From: Rhodoferax koreense
Lineage (GTDB): Bacteria; Pseudomonadota; Gammaproteobacteria; Burkholderiales; Burkholderiaceae_C
Length of the DNA: 64,000 nucleotides
Direction: 5' to 3'
Assembly (NCBI RefSeq): GCF_001955695.1
Contig: NZ_CP019236.1
Span: 2,046,001 to 2,110,000, forward strand
The notes beneath the pieces are model-generated. The model saw nothing but the letters and a program-made list of their open reading frames with translations, was not told the origin of the DNA and searched no databases. Below, one piece after another: positions 35,715 to 44,332 of the stretch (its first letter is position 1; each line of letters begins with the position of its first letter). The position numbers were made by a program, and so were the translations under genes.

Positions 35715-36749
35715 ATGGAAGCTCTCGTCATCCACGCCCCCGGCGACCTGCGCGTCGAAACCTTTCCCACGGCCGAACTCGGCGCCGGCCAGCTGCGCGT
35801 GCGCGTGCGCTGCGGCGGCATCTGCGGCTCCGACCTGCACTACTACCAGCATGGCGGCTTCGGCACCATCCGCATCCAGGAGCCAATGGTGCTCGGCCAT
35901 GAAGTCGCCGGCGTCATCGACGCGGTGGGCGCGGGTGTCACCGGCTTCACGGCCGGCGAACGCATCGCGGTCAGCCCGAGCCGGCCCTGCGGCCTGTGCA
36001 AATACTGCCAGGAAGGCCTGCAGAACCACTGCCTGGACATGCGTTACTACGGCAGCGCCATGCGCAACCCGCACGTGCAGGGCGCCTTCCGCCAGGAAAT
36101 CGTGGTCGAGACGCACCAGGCGCACAAGCTGGCTGACAGCGTGAGCGACGGCGAGGGCGCCATGGCCGAGCCGCTGTCGGTGGCCCTGCACGCCGTGCGC
36201 CGCGCCGGCCCGCTGGTCGGCAAGAAGGTGCTGGTCACGGGCTGCGGGCCGATCGGTGCGCTCGTCATCATTGCCGCGCGCCGTGCCGGCGCGGCCCACA
36301 TCGTGGCCACCGACGTGAGCAGCCACACGCTGGGCAAGGCCTTGAAGGTCGGTGCCGACGAAGTCGTCAACGTCGCCGAGGAGCCCGAAGGCCTGAAGCG
36401 CTTCACCGCCGACAAAGGCACGTTCGACGTGTTGTTCGAAGCCAGCGGCAACGAGCGCGCCCTGCGCGGCGCGATGGAGGCCGTGCGGCCGCGCGGCATC
36501 ATCCTGCAGGTGGGCTTGGGCGGCGACATGACGCTGCCGATCAACATGATCGTCGCCAAGGAATTCGACTTACGGGGGGCGTTCCGCTTCCATGAGGAAT
36601 TCGCGATGGCCGTTGAGTTCCTGAACAAGGGATTGGTGGATGTGAAGCCGCTGATCTCGGCCACGTTGTCGTACCGGGACTCGGCCCGGGCGTTCGCGCT
36701 GGCGGCGGACCGGTCGCAGGCGATGAAGGTGCTGTTGAACTTCGACTGA
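35715..36749 (+). CDS. idnD: L-idonate 5-dehydrogenase (zinc MDR)
   Basis: A 344-residue zinc-dependent medium-chain dehydrogenase. Catalytic-zinc region CGGICGSDLHYYQHGGFG and GHEV, structural-zinc cysteines in CGLCKYCQEG and NHC, and NAD site VTGCGPIGALVIIAA. L-idonate is oxidised to 5-ketogluconate, the substrate of the IdnO-like enzyme upstream. Last gene of the operon; convergent with a small membrane protein gene. Confidence 0.9.
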   Translation: MEALVIHAPGDLRVETFPTAELGAGQLRVRVRCGGICGSDLHYYQHGGFGTIRIQEPMVLGHEVAGVIDAVGAGVTGFTAGERIAVSPSRPCGLCKYCQEGLQNHCLDMRYYGSAMRNPHVQGAFRQEIVVETHQAHKLADSVSDGEGAMAEPLSVALHAVRRAGPLVGKKVLVTGCGPIGALVIIAARRAGAAHIVATDVSSHTLGKALKVGADEVVNVAEEPEGLKRFTADKGTFDVLFEASGNERALRGAMEAVRPRGIILQVGLGGDMTLPINMIVAKEFDLRGAFRFHEEFAMAVEFLNKGLVDVKPLISATLSYRDSARAFALAADRSQAMKVLLNFD

Positions 36750-36758
36750 GGACGCGGT

Positions 36759-36959
36759 TCAGCGATGGCCCATGCGCGGGCCGTCGTCCGCCGGCGGCGG
36801 CTTGTAGCCGCTGCGGCGCAGCCAGTCCTCGTGCGCCTTCCAGGCCGCACGCCGTTCGGCCGCCGCGCGCTTGCGCCGGCCGATTTCGGCGTAGGCCGCC
36901 AGGCCCACGATCGCAATGCCGATGAGTAGGAAAATCATCCATCCAAATGAAGCTAGCAA
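36759..36959 (-). CDS. Small membrane-anchored protein (66 aa)
   Basis: A 66-residue protein with one N-terminal membrane helix (MIFLLIGIAIVGLAAYA) followed by a basic, Ala/Arg-rich cytoplasmic tail and PPPADDGPRMGHR. The best start is TTG at 36959, because AGGAG sits 8 bases upstream; an ATG seven codons later or an upstream frame are alternatives. No family recognised. Confidence 0.6.
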   Translation of the reverse strand: MLASFGWMIFLLIGIAIVGLAAYAEIGRRKRAAAERRAAWKAHEDWLRRSGYKPPPADDGPRMGHR

Positions 36960-36967
36960 AACCGGAA

Positions 36968-36972
36968 CTCCT
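36968..36972 (-). promoter_or_regulatory. Ribosome binding site that favours the TTG start at 36959
   Basis: AGGAG within AAAGGAG, read on the minus strand, ends 8 bases before TTG at 36959. The first ATG is 21 bases further, too distant to be served by this site. Confidence 0.5.
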
Positions 36973-37153
36973 TTCTCTGTCAAACCGATTTGAGTACTTT
37001 GGACGCGCACTGTTCCGAGCGGTAGATGAAATTGTTGCGTCTAGGTGTCAGGAAAACGCTTGAATTTGCGGCGTGTCGGACGCTAATCAAGCCGTATTGG
37101 AGCGTGTCCCCGAAATTCTCGGGTTCGCGTGGGGGCTTTACGGAGATGGGGGC

Positions 37154-37741
37154 TCAGACCAGGCCGAAGGCCCCGAGCAGCGCGCCGGCGCCCAGAAGCC
37201 AGAGCAGGTGCAGCCGGGTACGCCATACCACCAGGGCGGAGACCAGGGTCACCAGCCACAGGGGCCATGCAGGCACGTCGCCATGGTGCACGGTGGCCAG
37301 CACCCAGCCGGTGGCAATCAGCAACGCCACGACGATCGGCGCCATACCCTGCTTGAACGCCCGCACGCTGCGCAGATGCCGGTTGCGGTGGCCCCAGCGC
37401 GCGGCGAGCCAGGTGACGAGGGAGCTGGGCAGCAGAATGCCGAGCATGGTGGCGGCCATGCCGAGCAAGGCAGTCCACAGGCCGCCGCCAGCGTTCAGGC
37501 CCACGTTCCAGCCCATCAACGCGATGAACAGCACGTTCGGCCCGGGCGCGGCCTGGGCGATGGCGATGGAGGCGTTGAACTGGGTGTCGGTGAGCCAGTG
37601 GTTGTGGTCCACCAGGAAGCGGTGCATCTCCGGCGCGGCGGTGATGGCGCCGCCCACGGCCAGCAGCGACAGCATGAGGAAGTGGGCGAACAGGTTCAGC
37701 CAGTCCGCCCAGCCCATGGCCAGGTGTAGCACCGGCGTCAT
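37154..37741 (-). CDS. Chromate transporter, half-length subunit (ChrA family)
   Basis: A 195-residue half-size CHR protein with five or six helices. The motif AIAQAAPGPNVLFIALMGWN is the family signature (P-G-P-N). It forms a pair with the subunit encoded just upstream (ATGA overlap); together they equal a full ChrA. Function is inferred as chromate or sulfate-like anion export; no ChrB-like regulator is nearby. Confidence 0.9.
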   Translation of the reverse strand: MTPVLHLAMGWADWLNLFAHFLMLSLLAVGGAITAAPEMHRFLVDHNHWLTDTQFNASIAIAQAAPGPNVLFIALMGWNVGLNAGGGLWTALLGMAATMLGILLPSSLVTWLAARWGHRNRHLRSVRAFKQGMAPIVVALLIATGWVLATVHHGDVPAWPLWLVTLVSALVVWRTRLHLLWLLGAGALLGAFGLV

Positions 37742-38346
37742 GGCTTCGGCGCCTGCGGTTCGGCGGGTTTGAGCTGCGGCAGGCGCCGGTAGGCGAGCGT
37801 GCAGGCCAGGCCGCCGAGCACCAGCAACACGGGCAGCAATGGCCAGCGCAGCCAGGCGATGGCGACGAAGCAGGCCGCGCCGAGCACCGTACACAGCAGC
37901 GGCCCGAGCGGATTGGTCTTGAGCGCCACGACGAGCTTGAGCCCGGTGGCGACGATCAGCCCGGCGGCCACCGCGCCCATGCCGCGCAACGCCCCCACCA
38001 CGGCCGGCTCGCCGGCAAAACGCGCATAGGCCAGCGCCAGGGTGAGCACCACCAGCAGCGGCAGGGTCAACATACCCGCCAGCGCCGCGGCGGCGCCGCG
38101 CCAGCCGAAGTACCGGTCGCCCAGCATGATCGAGAGGTTGACCACATTCGGCCCCGGCATGATCTGGGCCACGGCCCAGTCCTCGATGAATTCCTCCCGG
38201 GTCATCCAGCGCTTCTTTTCCACCAGTTCACGCTGCACCACCGCCAGCACGCCACCGAAGCCCTGCAGCGCCAGCCAGGTGAAAGAGACGAAGAGGTCGG
38301 TCGGGGACCTGGGGCGGGCGAGGGCGGGCTGCGGCGAGGATGGCAT
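37738..38346 (-). CDS. Chromate transporter, half-length subunit (ChrA family)
   Basis: A 202-residue half-size CHR protein. It contains LALQGFGGVLAVVQRELVEK and WAVAQIMPGPNVVNLSIMLG, the usual first-half motifs, then several membrane helices and a short soluble Pro-rich tail. Its stop codon overlaps the start of the partner half. Confidence 0.9.
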   Translation of the reverse strand: MPSSPQPALARPRSPTDLFVSFTWLALQGFGGVLAVVQRELVEKKRWMTREEFIEDWAVAQIMPGPNVVNLSIMLGDRYFGWRGAAAALAGMLTLPLLVVLTLALAYARFAGEPAVVGALRGMGAVAAGLIVATGLKLVVALKTNPLGPLLCTVLGAACFVAIAWLRWPLLPVLLVLGGLACTLAYRRLPQLKPAEPQAPKP

Positions 38347-38372
38347 GCGGCCATTATCGCGATGGCCCGGTT

Positions 38373-38873
38373 TCAGCGCCTGAGCTGGAGTTCCCAGGTT
38401 TCGCCGACCAGGTCCTGCCCGAAGCCTCGGTAGGCCTCGCTGGCGGTGAGCACGAAGCCGCGTCGGGCGTAGATGGCGCGGGCCGCGGTAAGGCAGCTGT
38501 TGGTCCACAGCACCATCTTGCGGTAACCCTTGGCGCGTGCGAAGTCGATGGCGGTGTCGCTGAGGCGGCTGCCCAGCCCCAGGCCGCGCGCTTCTGGTGC
38601 GAGGATCAGCATGCGCAACTGCGCCACCGTGGCGCTCTTGCGCGCGACGAACACGGCACCGACGCGGCGGCCGTGGTGCTCGGCGATCCAGCACCTTTCC
38701 CATTCGGGCTGGAACCTGCGCAGGAACTTCGCGGCGATCTCGGCCACCAGCGCTTCGAATTCGCTGTTCCAGCCGTATTCGCGGGCGTAGATCTCGCCAT
38801 GTTGTTGCACCACCCAGCCGATGTCGCCCGGCCCGGGGTCGCGCAGTACAAGTGAATTGTCGGATGTGCTCAT
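38373..38873 (-). CDS. GNAT-family N-acetyltransferase
   Basis: A 166-residue GNAT domain. Acetyl-CoA-binding motif A is LAPEARGLGLGSRL (about 91-104), preceded by AQLRMLI and followed by the YRKMVLWTNSCLTAARAIYA helix. The N-terminus (HGEIYAREYGWNSEFE) resembles the MarR-GNAT fusion class but without a MarR domain. Acceptor unknown. Gap of 26 bp to the chromate transporter gene downstream. Confidence 0.88.
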   Translation of the reverse strand: MSTSDNSLVLRDPGPGDIGWVVQQHGEIYAREYGWNSEFEALVAEIAAKFLRRFQPEWERCWIAEHHGRRVGAVFVARKSATVAQLRMLILAPEARGLGLGSRLSDTAIDFARAKGYRKMVLWTNSCLTAARAIYARRGFVLTASEAYRGFGQDLVGETWELQLRR

Positions 38874-39046
38874 CCTGCGATGCTCGGGGATCCGGCGCGG
38901 CTTGGCAAGTGCGCGGCGCGCCATGTGGACCATCATGCATTTGATGGAGATCCGAAGGCGGCGCGCGGCAGTATTTACAGAACACCGCCGCCCGCCGGCG
39001 CTAGTCTCGGGGCGAATCCGCCAGTCGGCCCGCCACTGAAACGCCA

Positions 39047-40204
39047 ATGATCGAACGCACCCTGTTCACTGCCGAGCATGAGATTTTTCGAGACCGGTTT
39101 CGCCGCTTCATCGAGCGCGAGATTGCGCCCTTCCATGCCGATTGGGAAGAGCAGGGCCATGTGGACCGTGTGGTCTGGCACAAGGCCGGGGACGAAAATT
39201 TCCTGTGCACCGGCATGCCCGAGACCTACGGCGGCACCGGCGCCGACAAACTGCATGCCGTCGTGCAACTGGAGGAACTCGCGCGCGGCGGCTTCTCCGG
39301 CATCGGTTACGGCATGCACAGCGAGACGGTCGCACCTTATCTGCTGCGTCACGGGACGGTCGCGCAGAAGCAGAACTACCTGCCCAGGCTGGCCTTCGGC
39401 GACATGGTGGGCGCGTTCGCCATCACCGAGCCGGGCGCGGGTTCCGACCTGGCAGCGATCCAGGCCACCGCCATGGCACAGGCGGACGGCAGCTTCGTGC
39501 TCAATGGCAGCAAGACCTTCGTCACCAACGGCTGGCATGCGGACCTGGTGATCGTGGCCGCCAAGACCGATCCGGCCGCGGGCGCCGAGGGGATCAGCCT
39601 GTTTCTTGTCGAACGCGGCATGGCGGGATTCAGCACGGGCCGCCGACTCAGGAAGCTCGGCATGAAGGCGCAGGACATGGCGGAACTCTTCTTCGACAAC
39701 CTGCGCCTGCCCGCAACTCAGTTGCTGGGCGGCCCCGCGCTGTTGAACCGCGGCCATGCCTGTGTGACGGCGCAGCAGCCGTGGGAGCGGCTGCAGATCG
39801 CCATCGCCGCCTGTGCCTCGGCGCAGGCGGCGATCGAGTGGACGGTGGACTACGTGCTGGTGCGCAACGTGTTCGGCCAGCCCGTGGCCAGTTTCCAGAA
39901 CACCCGCCACACGCTGGCCGCGCTGCAGACCGAGGTCCAGGTGGCCCAGGTGTTCGTGGACCGCTGCATCGAGCTCGTCTTGCACGACCGGCTCGACCTC
40001 CCGAGCGCGAGCATGGCGAAGTATTGGAGCACCGACCTGCAATGCAAGGTGATGGATGCCTGCGCCCAGCTGTTCGGCGGCTACGGTTGCCTGTGGGACT
40101 ACCCGATTGCCCGCGCCCATGCCGATGCACGCGTGCAGCGCATGCAGGGGGGCACCAACGAGATCATGAAGGAGACGGTGGCGCAGGCCATGGGGCTGGG
40201 GTGA
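39047..40204 (+). CDS. Acyl-CoA dehydrogenase
   Basis: A 385-residue acyl-CoA dehydrogenase. Visible are the FAD/substrate-binding AFAITEPGAGSDLAAIQATA, the S-K-T-F-V-T-N-G block, and C-terminal FGGYGCLWDYPIARAHADAR and MQGGTNEIMKE. It catalyses alpha-beta oxidation of acyl-CoA with electrons passed to ETF. Alone on this strand; acyl length not predictable. Confidence 0.93.
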   Translation: MIERTLFTAEHEIFRDRFRRFIEREIAPFHADWEEQGHVDRVVWHKAGDENFLCTGMPETYGGTGADKLHAVVQLEELARGGFSGIGYGMHSETVAPYLLRHGTVAQKQNYLPRLAFGDMVGAFAITEPGAGSDLAAIQATAMAQADGSFVLNGSKTFVTNGWHADLVIVAAKTDPAAGAEGISLFLVERGMAGFSTGRRLRKLGMKAQDMAELFFDNLRLPATQLLGGPALLNRGHACVTAQQPWERLQIAIAACASAQAAIEWTVDYVLVRNVFGQPVASFQNTRHTLAALQTEVQVAQVFVDRCIELVLHDRLDLPSASMAKYWSTDLQCKVMDACAQLFGGYGCLWDYPIARAHADARVQRMQGGTNEIMKETVAQAMGLG

Positions 40205-40216
40205 CGAAGCGGCTTC

Positions 40217-41617
40217 TCAGCGAGGCCGCGCATGCAGGGACGCGCTTGCCGGCAGTGGCCGGTACCAGACGAGGTATACCGCCAGCAGCGCGATCAGGAA
40301 CGGGATCCCCACGACCAGCGTCATCTTGAACATCGGCGTGAAATAGGTGGTGACCAGGGCCGCGAGCATCAGCGTCGCGCCCAGCAGCGTCAACCACGGA
40401 AAACCCCACATGCGAAAGCTCAGCCGCGGCTGGCGTTCCCGCACCCAGGTGCGGCGGAAGAACCAGTGTGTCACGAAAATCATGAACCAGGTGAACATGC
40501 CGCCGAACATCGAAATCGCCATCATCATGGCGAACGACTGTTCGGGCGCCACCACGCTCAGCGTGGTGGCGATGGCGATGCCCACGCACGAGATGGCGAG
40601 GGCGTCGAGCGGAACGCCATTGGCGCGGATGCGGCCGAAGCGCTGGGGCGCATGGCCGGCGCGCGACAAGCTGAACATCATGCGGGTGGCGATGTAGAGC
40701 AGGCTGTTCATGGCCGACAGCGCGGCGATCAACACCACGAAGTTGATCACCGCGGCTGCGCCCGGGATGCCGATGATCTCCATCACCTTCACGAACGGGC
40801 TCTTGTCGGCGTTGGTGGCGTTCCAGGGCACGATGGCCAGCATCAACGCGATCGACGCGAGATAGAAGATCACCAGGCGCAGCATCGTGGCGCGAAAGGC
40901 ACCGGTCACGGCGCGTTCCGGGTCCTTGGCCTCGCCAGCGGCCACGGCGATGGTCTCGATGCTCATGTAGCTGAAGATCGCCACCACCACCGCCACCCAG
41001 GTGCCCCACAGGCCCTTGGGGAAGAAGCCGCCCTGCACGTTGTAGTTGTCCAGCCCGACGCCGGCCGGCCGCGAGCCGAACACGACATAGGCGCCGATCA
41101 GGATGAAGACCACGATGGCCACGATCTTGACCATCGAGAACCAGTACTCGACGAAACCGAAGGCCTTCACGCTCATCGCGTTGACCAGGATCAGCGCCGC
41201 CGAGAACAGCACCACCCAGAGCCACTGCGGCGAGCCCGGAAACCAGTACGCCATGTACACGCCGACGGCGGTGACCTCGGTGCCCACCGCGAGCACCACG
41301 CAGGCCCAGTAGGCGTAGCGCACGAGGAAGCCGGCCCAGGGGCCGATGTAGTGCTCGGCGTACGCGCCGAACGAGCCCGACGTGGGGTGCGCGACCGTCA
41401 TCTCCGCCAGGCAGCCCATCAGCAGCAGCGCGATGATGCCGCCGACAGCATAGCTGACCAGCACGCTCGGTCCGGCCAGGCCGATGGCGAAGCCGCTGCC
41501 GAGGAACAGGCCGGTGCCGATCGCCCCGCCGATGGCGATCATGGCCATCTGGCCGCCGCTGAGTTCCTTCTGCAAGCCTTGCTCGCGGTTGGAAATTTCC
41601 TGGAATTTGGTGGTCAC
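40217..41617 (-). CDS. Amino-acid permease (APC family)
   Basis: A 466-residue APC-family transporter with twelve helices. The N-terminal block LSGGQMAMIAIGGAIGTGLF and the following GSGFAIGLAGP are the signature of proton-coupled amino-acid permeases (AroP, GabP, ProY, CycA group). GTG start at 41617, preceded by AGGAGGAGAC. Divergent from an Lrp-type regulator, so amino-acid-responsive control is likely. Confidence 0.93.
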   Translation of the reverse strand: MTTKFQEISNREQGLQKELSGGQMAMIAIGGAIGTGLFLGSGFAIGLAGPSVLVSYAVGGIIALLLMGCLAEMTVAHPTSGSFGAYAEHYIGPWAGFLVRYAYWACVVLAVGTEVTAVGVYMAYWFPGSPQWLWVVLFSAALILVNAMSVKAFGFVEYWFSMVKIVAIVVFILIGAYVVFGSRPAGVGLDNYNVQGGFFPKGLWGTWVAVVVAIFSYMSIETIAVAAGEAKDPERAVTGAFRATMLRLVIFYLASIALMLAIVPWNATNADKSPFVKVMEIIGIPGAAAVINFVVLIAALSAMNSLLYIATRMMFSLSRAGHAPQRFGRIRANGVPLDALAISCVGIAIATTLSVVAPEQSFAMMMAISMFGGMFTWFMIFVTHWFFRRTWVRERQPRLSFRMWGFPWLTLLGATLMLAALVTTYFTPMFKMTLVVGIPFLIALLAVYLVWYRPLPASASLHARPR

Positions 41618-41734
41618 GTGGTCTCCTCCTGTTTGAAAGTGGCATGGCCGCCGACCGGCCCAAGTCCATGTGAGCAAGTCAGCCCGGCGCCGGAAGTGCA
41701 TGCAATGCTATGCAGAGGATTGGCAAAAACCGTA

Positions 41735-41801
41735 ATGGCTAACCCTATATGGCACGGATTGGGGCATGTTTATCCTAAAGCTGAAAAATTTTGGAATACT
41801 T
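41735..41801. promoter_or_regulatory. AT-rich divergent control region of permease and Lrp regulator
   Basis: The stretch just before the Lrp gene is strikingly A/T-rich compared with its surroundings and contains TATCCTAAA and, 15 bp on, TTTTGGAATA, an imperfect inverted pair. This fits the loose AT-rich sites of Lrp-type proteins and could also hold the promoters. Confidence 0.45.
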
Positions 41802-42272
41802 ATGCGAATAGAGATGGATTCGACCGATCGAAAGCTGCTCGATGCGTTGCAAAACAACGCCAGGCTCACGACAGGTGAGTTGGCGCAGATGGCTCAGCTT
41901 TCGCAATCCCCCTGTTGGCGCCGCATCAAGCGGCTGGAGGACTGCGGCGTCATCGCCAGCTACCAGGCGCGGCTGGACCGGCGCGCGCTCGGTTATGGCG
42001 TGATGGCGTTCGTGATGATCGGGATCGACCATCAGAACGAGATGCGTTCGGTGGAGTTCGAGAACGCGGTCATCGCCATCCCGGAAGTGGTGATGGTGCA
42101 TGGCATCTCCGGGCCCGAGGACTTCATCCTCCTCGTGGTGGCTCGCGACCTCGACCACTATTCCACGCTGCTGCAGACCAGGCTGCACCGGCTGCCGGGC
42201 GTGCGCCAGGTGCGAACCTGTTTCTCGCTGCAGGAATTCAAGGGGATGGGGCAGCTGCCGATTTCGGATTGA
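41802..42272 (+). CDS. Lrp/AsnC-family transcriptional regulator
   Basis: A 156-residue Lrp-type protein. Helix-turn-helix at STDRKLLDALQNNARLTTGE then SQSPCWRRIKRLEDCGVI, followed by a RAM ligand-binding domain (VMVHGISGPEDFILLVVARD). Start at 41802 (MRIEMDSTD) with GGAA upstream; 41814 is an alternative. It diverges from the amino-acid permease gene through an AT-rich intergenic region, a classic Lrp arrangement. Confidence 0.93.
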   Translation: MRIEMDSTDRKLLDALQNNARLTTGELAQMAQLSQSPCWRRIKRLEDCGVIASYQARLDRRALGYGVMAFVMIGIDHQNEMRSVEFENAVIAIPEVVMVHGISGPEDFILLVVARDLDHYSTLLQTRLHRLPGVRQVRTCFSLQEFKGMGQLPISD

Positions 42273-42345
42273 CTCACGGTACAGGTCCTTGGTTAAGATG
42301 GTGCCGACACACCGGCCTATCCTTTTCACGACTGCGAGCCAGACC

Positions 42346-42864
42346 ATGACCGACCCTGTTTTGTCTTCATCGACGCGCCGTCCACGCCGACTCCGCCAGC
42401 CCCGCCGAGCTTTGTTGGGGGTCGCGGCCGCGTCGACCCTCTGGCTGGCGGGCTGCGGCACCTTCGGCCCGGGCGCATCCGCGCCTGCGCCGCGCGACCC
42501 TCAACTGGCAGCCTTCAGCGCGCAGATGACCAGCATGAACGAGGTGCCGCCGGTTCCCGGTGCGGCCACGGGCCGCGTGGATGCCGTGTTGAACAAGGAG
42601 ACCAACCTGCTGCGCTGGCGCCTCACCTATACCGGGCTCAGCGGCCAGCCGACCATGGGACATTTCCATGGACCGGCTCCGGTGGGCGTGAATGCGCCGG
42701 TGGTATTGCCTTTCGGCTCGCCGCTCACGCCATCGATGAGCGGCCAGGCCACGCTCACGGCGGCGCAGGCCGCCGACCTGCTGGCCGGCCGCTGGTACGC
42801 CAATGTGCATACGGCGGCGCATCCTGCGGGCGAAATCCGCGGGCAGATGATCTTGCGCGAATGA
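42346..42864 (+). CDS. CHRD-domain lipoprotein
   Basis: A 172-residue exported protein. The lipobox LAGC ends a hydrophobic segment (ALLGVAAASTLWLAGC). The mature part is a CHRD domain: MNEVPPVPGAATGRVDAVLN, HFHGPAPVGVNAPVV, and the C-terminal WYANVHTAAHPAGEIRGQ. CHRD domains occur in chordin and many bacterial exported proteins; the function is unclear. Confidence 0.88.
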   Translation: MTDPVLSSSTRRPRRLRQPRRALLGVAAASTLWLAGCGTFGPGASAPAPRDPQLAAFSAQMTSMNEVPPVPGAATGRVDAVLNKETNLLRWRLTYTGLSGQPTMGHFHGPAPVGVNAPVVLPFGSPLTPSMSGQATLTAAQAADLLAGRWYANVHTAAHPAGEIRGQMILRE

Positions 42865-43016
42865 CCAGGGCAGGGCGTGTGGTTTCGGCGGCGCTGCCCC
42901 GGCCTTGGGGCTTCTCCCAGGCTTGAAAAATGGGCATTGCAGCACAACCATCTGCTTTGGCGGAAAATCCCCCTACCGCCGGTCCGACCGGCTTTCCCAT
43001 CCAAGGTTTTGTTGTC

Positions 43017-43406
43017 ATGTCCGAAGTTCGCCCATCCTCTTCTCCCAAGGCTGCGTCACCCGGCCGCACGGAAGGCGCGCAACCCTCGCTGGCCCAGGCG
43101 CTGAACCAGACCGTCGAAGTGAAGGACAAGATCGTCGGCGTCGGCGACGAACTGCTGATCGTGAACACCGTGCTCAAGCAGGAGATTCCCGAAAAGCTCC
43201 AGACCGGGGAAGTGGCGCAGGCCCTCGACAAGCACGAGGAACTGGAGAGCATCGTGCAGGAGTGCGTGGAGGACCTCGTCGAGGTCAACGAGGCGCTTGA
43301 GGAAGAGGTCGCGCGGCGGCGGCGGCTGGAGCGGCAACTCGCGCAGAGCCAGGCCCAGCTCGCGAAGGTGCAGGACGCACAGGTCGGCACCAATAAGCTC
43401 GACTGA
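43017..43406 (+). CDS. Hypothetical coiled-coil protein (129 aa)
   Basis: A 129-residue acidic protein. From about residue 28 on it is rich in Leu/Val heptads (VKDKIVGVGDELLIVNTVLK, then VEVNEALEEEVARRRRLERQ), so it should be a helical coiled coil. No membrane segment or enzyme motif. The frame is open further upstream but the ATG at 43017 is the likely start. Function unknown. Confidence 0.72.
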   Translation: MSEVRPSSSPKAASPGRTEGAQPSLAQALNQTVEVKDKIVGVGDELLIVNTVLKQEIPEKLQTGEVAQALDKHEELESIVQECVEDLVEVNEALEEEVARRRRLERQLAQSQAQLAKVQDAQVGTNKLD

Positions 43407-43504
43407 CTCCCGAGCTTTACCTGCGGGCAACCGGAATCCGCTCCGCTGTGCGGGAAACCCCGAATTGCTGAGGCGATAATCGCCCATCAATTCTGGGAGC
43501 GTGT

Positions 43505-44332
43505 GTGGATATTGTTCTGTTGATCAAGTCAGCGGTGATGGGCATCGTCGAAGGCCTGACCGAATTCCTGCCCATTTCGTCGACCGGTCACCTGATCCTC
43601 GCAGGCTCGCTGCTGGGGCTGGACGACGCCAAGGCCAAGGTCTTCGACATCGCCATCCAGACCGGCGCCATCCTGGCCGTCATCATGGTCTACTGGCCGA
43701 AGATCAAGGGCACCATCGTGGCGCTGCCGACGGAAAAATCGGCCCAGCGTCTCACGCTCAATGTGTTGATCGGCTTTCTGCCCGCCGTCGTGCTCGGGCT
43801 GCTGTTCGGCAAGGCGATCAAGGAACACCTGTTCACGCCGGCCGTGGTGGCCAGCACCTTCATCATCGGCGGCTTCATCATCCTGTGGGCCGAAAAGCGG
43901 CAGAAGACGGCGGTGCGCGTCCAGCATGTCGACGACATGACGGCGATGGATGCCCTGAAGGTCGGCCTGGTTCAGTGCCTGGCCATGATTCCCGGCACCA
44001 GCCGCAGCGGCTCGACCATCATCGGCGGCATGCTGCTGGGCCTGTCGCGCCAGGCGGCGACCGATTTTTCGTTCTTCCTGGCGATTCCGACGCTGATCGG
44101 TGCGGGCGTCTACAGCCTCTACAAGGAGCGGGCGCTGCTGTCGATGGCCGATTTGCCGATGTTCGCCGTGGGCCTGGTGTTCTCCTTCATCAGCGCCTGG
44201 TTCTGCGTGCGCTGGCTGCTGCGCTACATCTCCAGCCACAGTTTCGTCCCGTTTGCCTGGTACCGCATCGCCTTCGGCATCGTGGTGCTGGCCACGGCCT
44301 GGAGCGGCCTGGTGGTCTGGGCCGACAACTAA
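43505..44332 (+). CDS. uppP: Undecaprenyl-diphosphate phosphatase
   Basis: A 275-residue membrane enzyme (BacA/UppP). The two catalytic blocks are present: [13 protein letters not shown] (17-29) and [13 protein letters not shown]. It dephosphorylates undecaprenyl diphosphate, recycling the lipid carrier for peptidoglycan, and confers basal bacitracin resistance. GTG start. Its stop overlaps that of the convergent gspD gene by 4 nt. Confidence 0.97.
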   Translation: MDIVLLIKSAVMGIVEGLTEFLPISSTGHLILAGSLLGLDDAKAKVFDIAIQTGAILAVIMVYWPKIKGTIVALPTEKSAQRLTLNVLIGFLPAVVLGLLFGKAIKEHLFTPAVVASTFIIGGFIILWAEKRQKTAVRVQHVDDMTAMDALKVGLVQCLAMIPGTSRSGSTIIGGMLLGLSRQAATDFSFFLAIPTLIGAGVYSLYKERALLSMADLPMFAVGLVFSFISAWFCVRWLLRYISSHSFVPFAWYRIAFGIVVLATAWSGLVVWADN

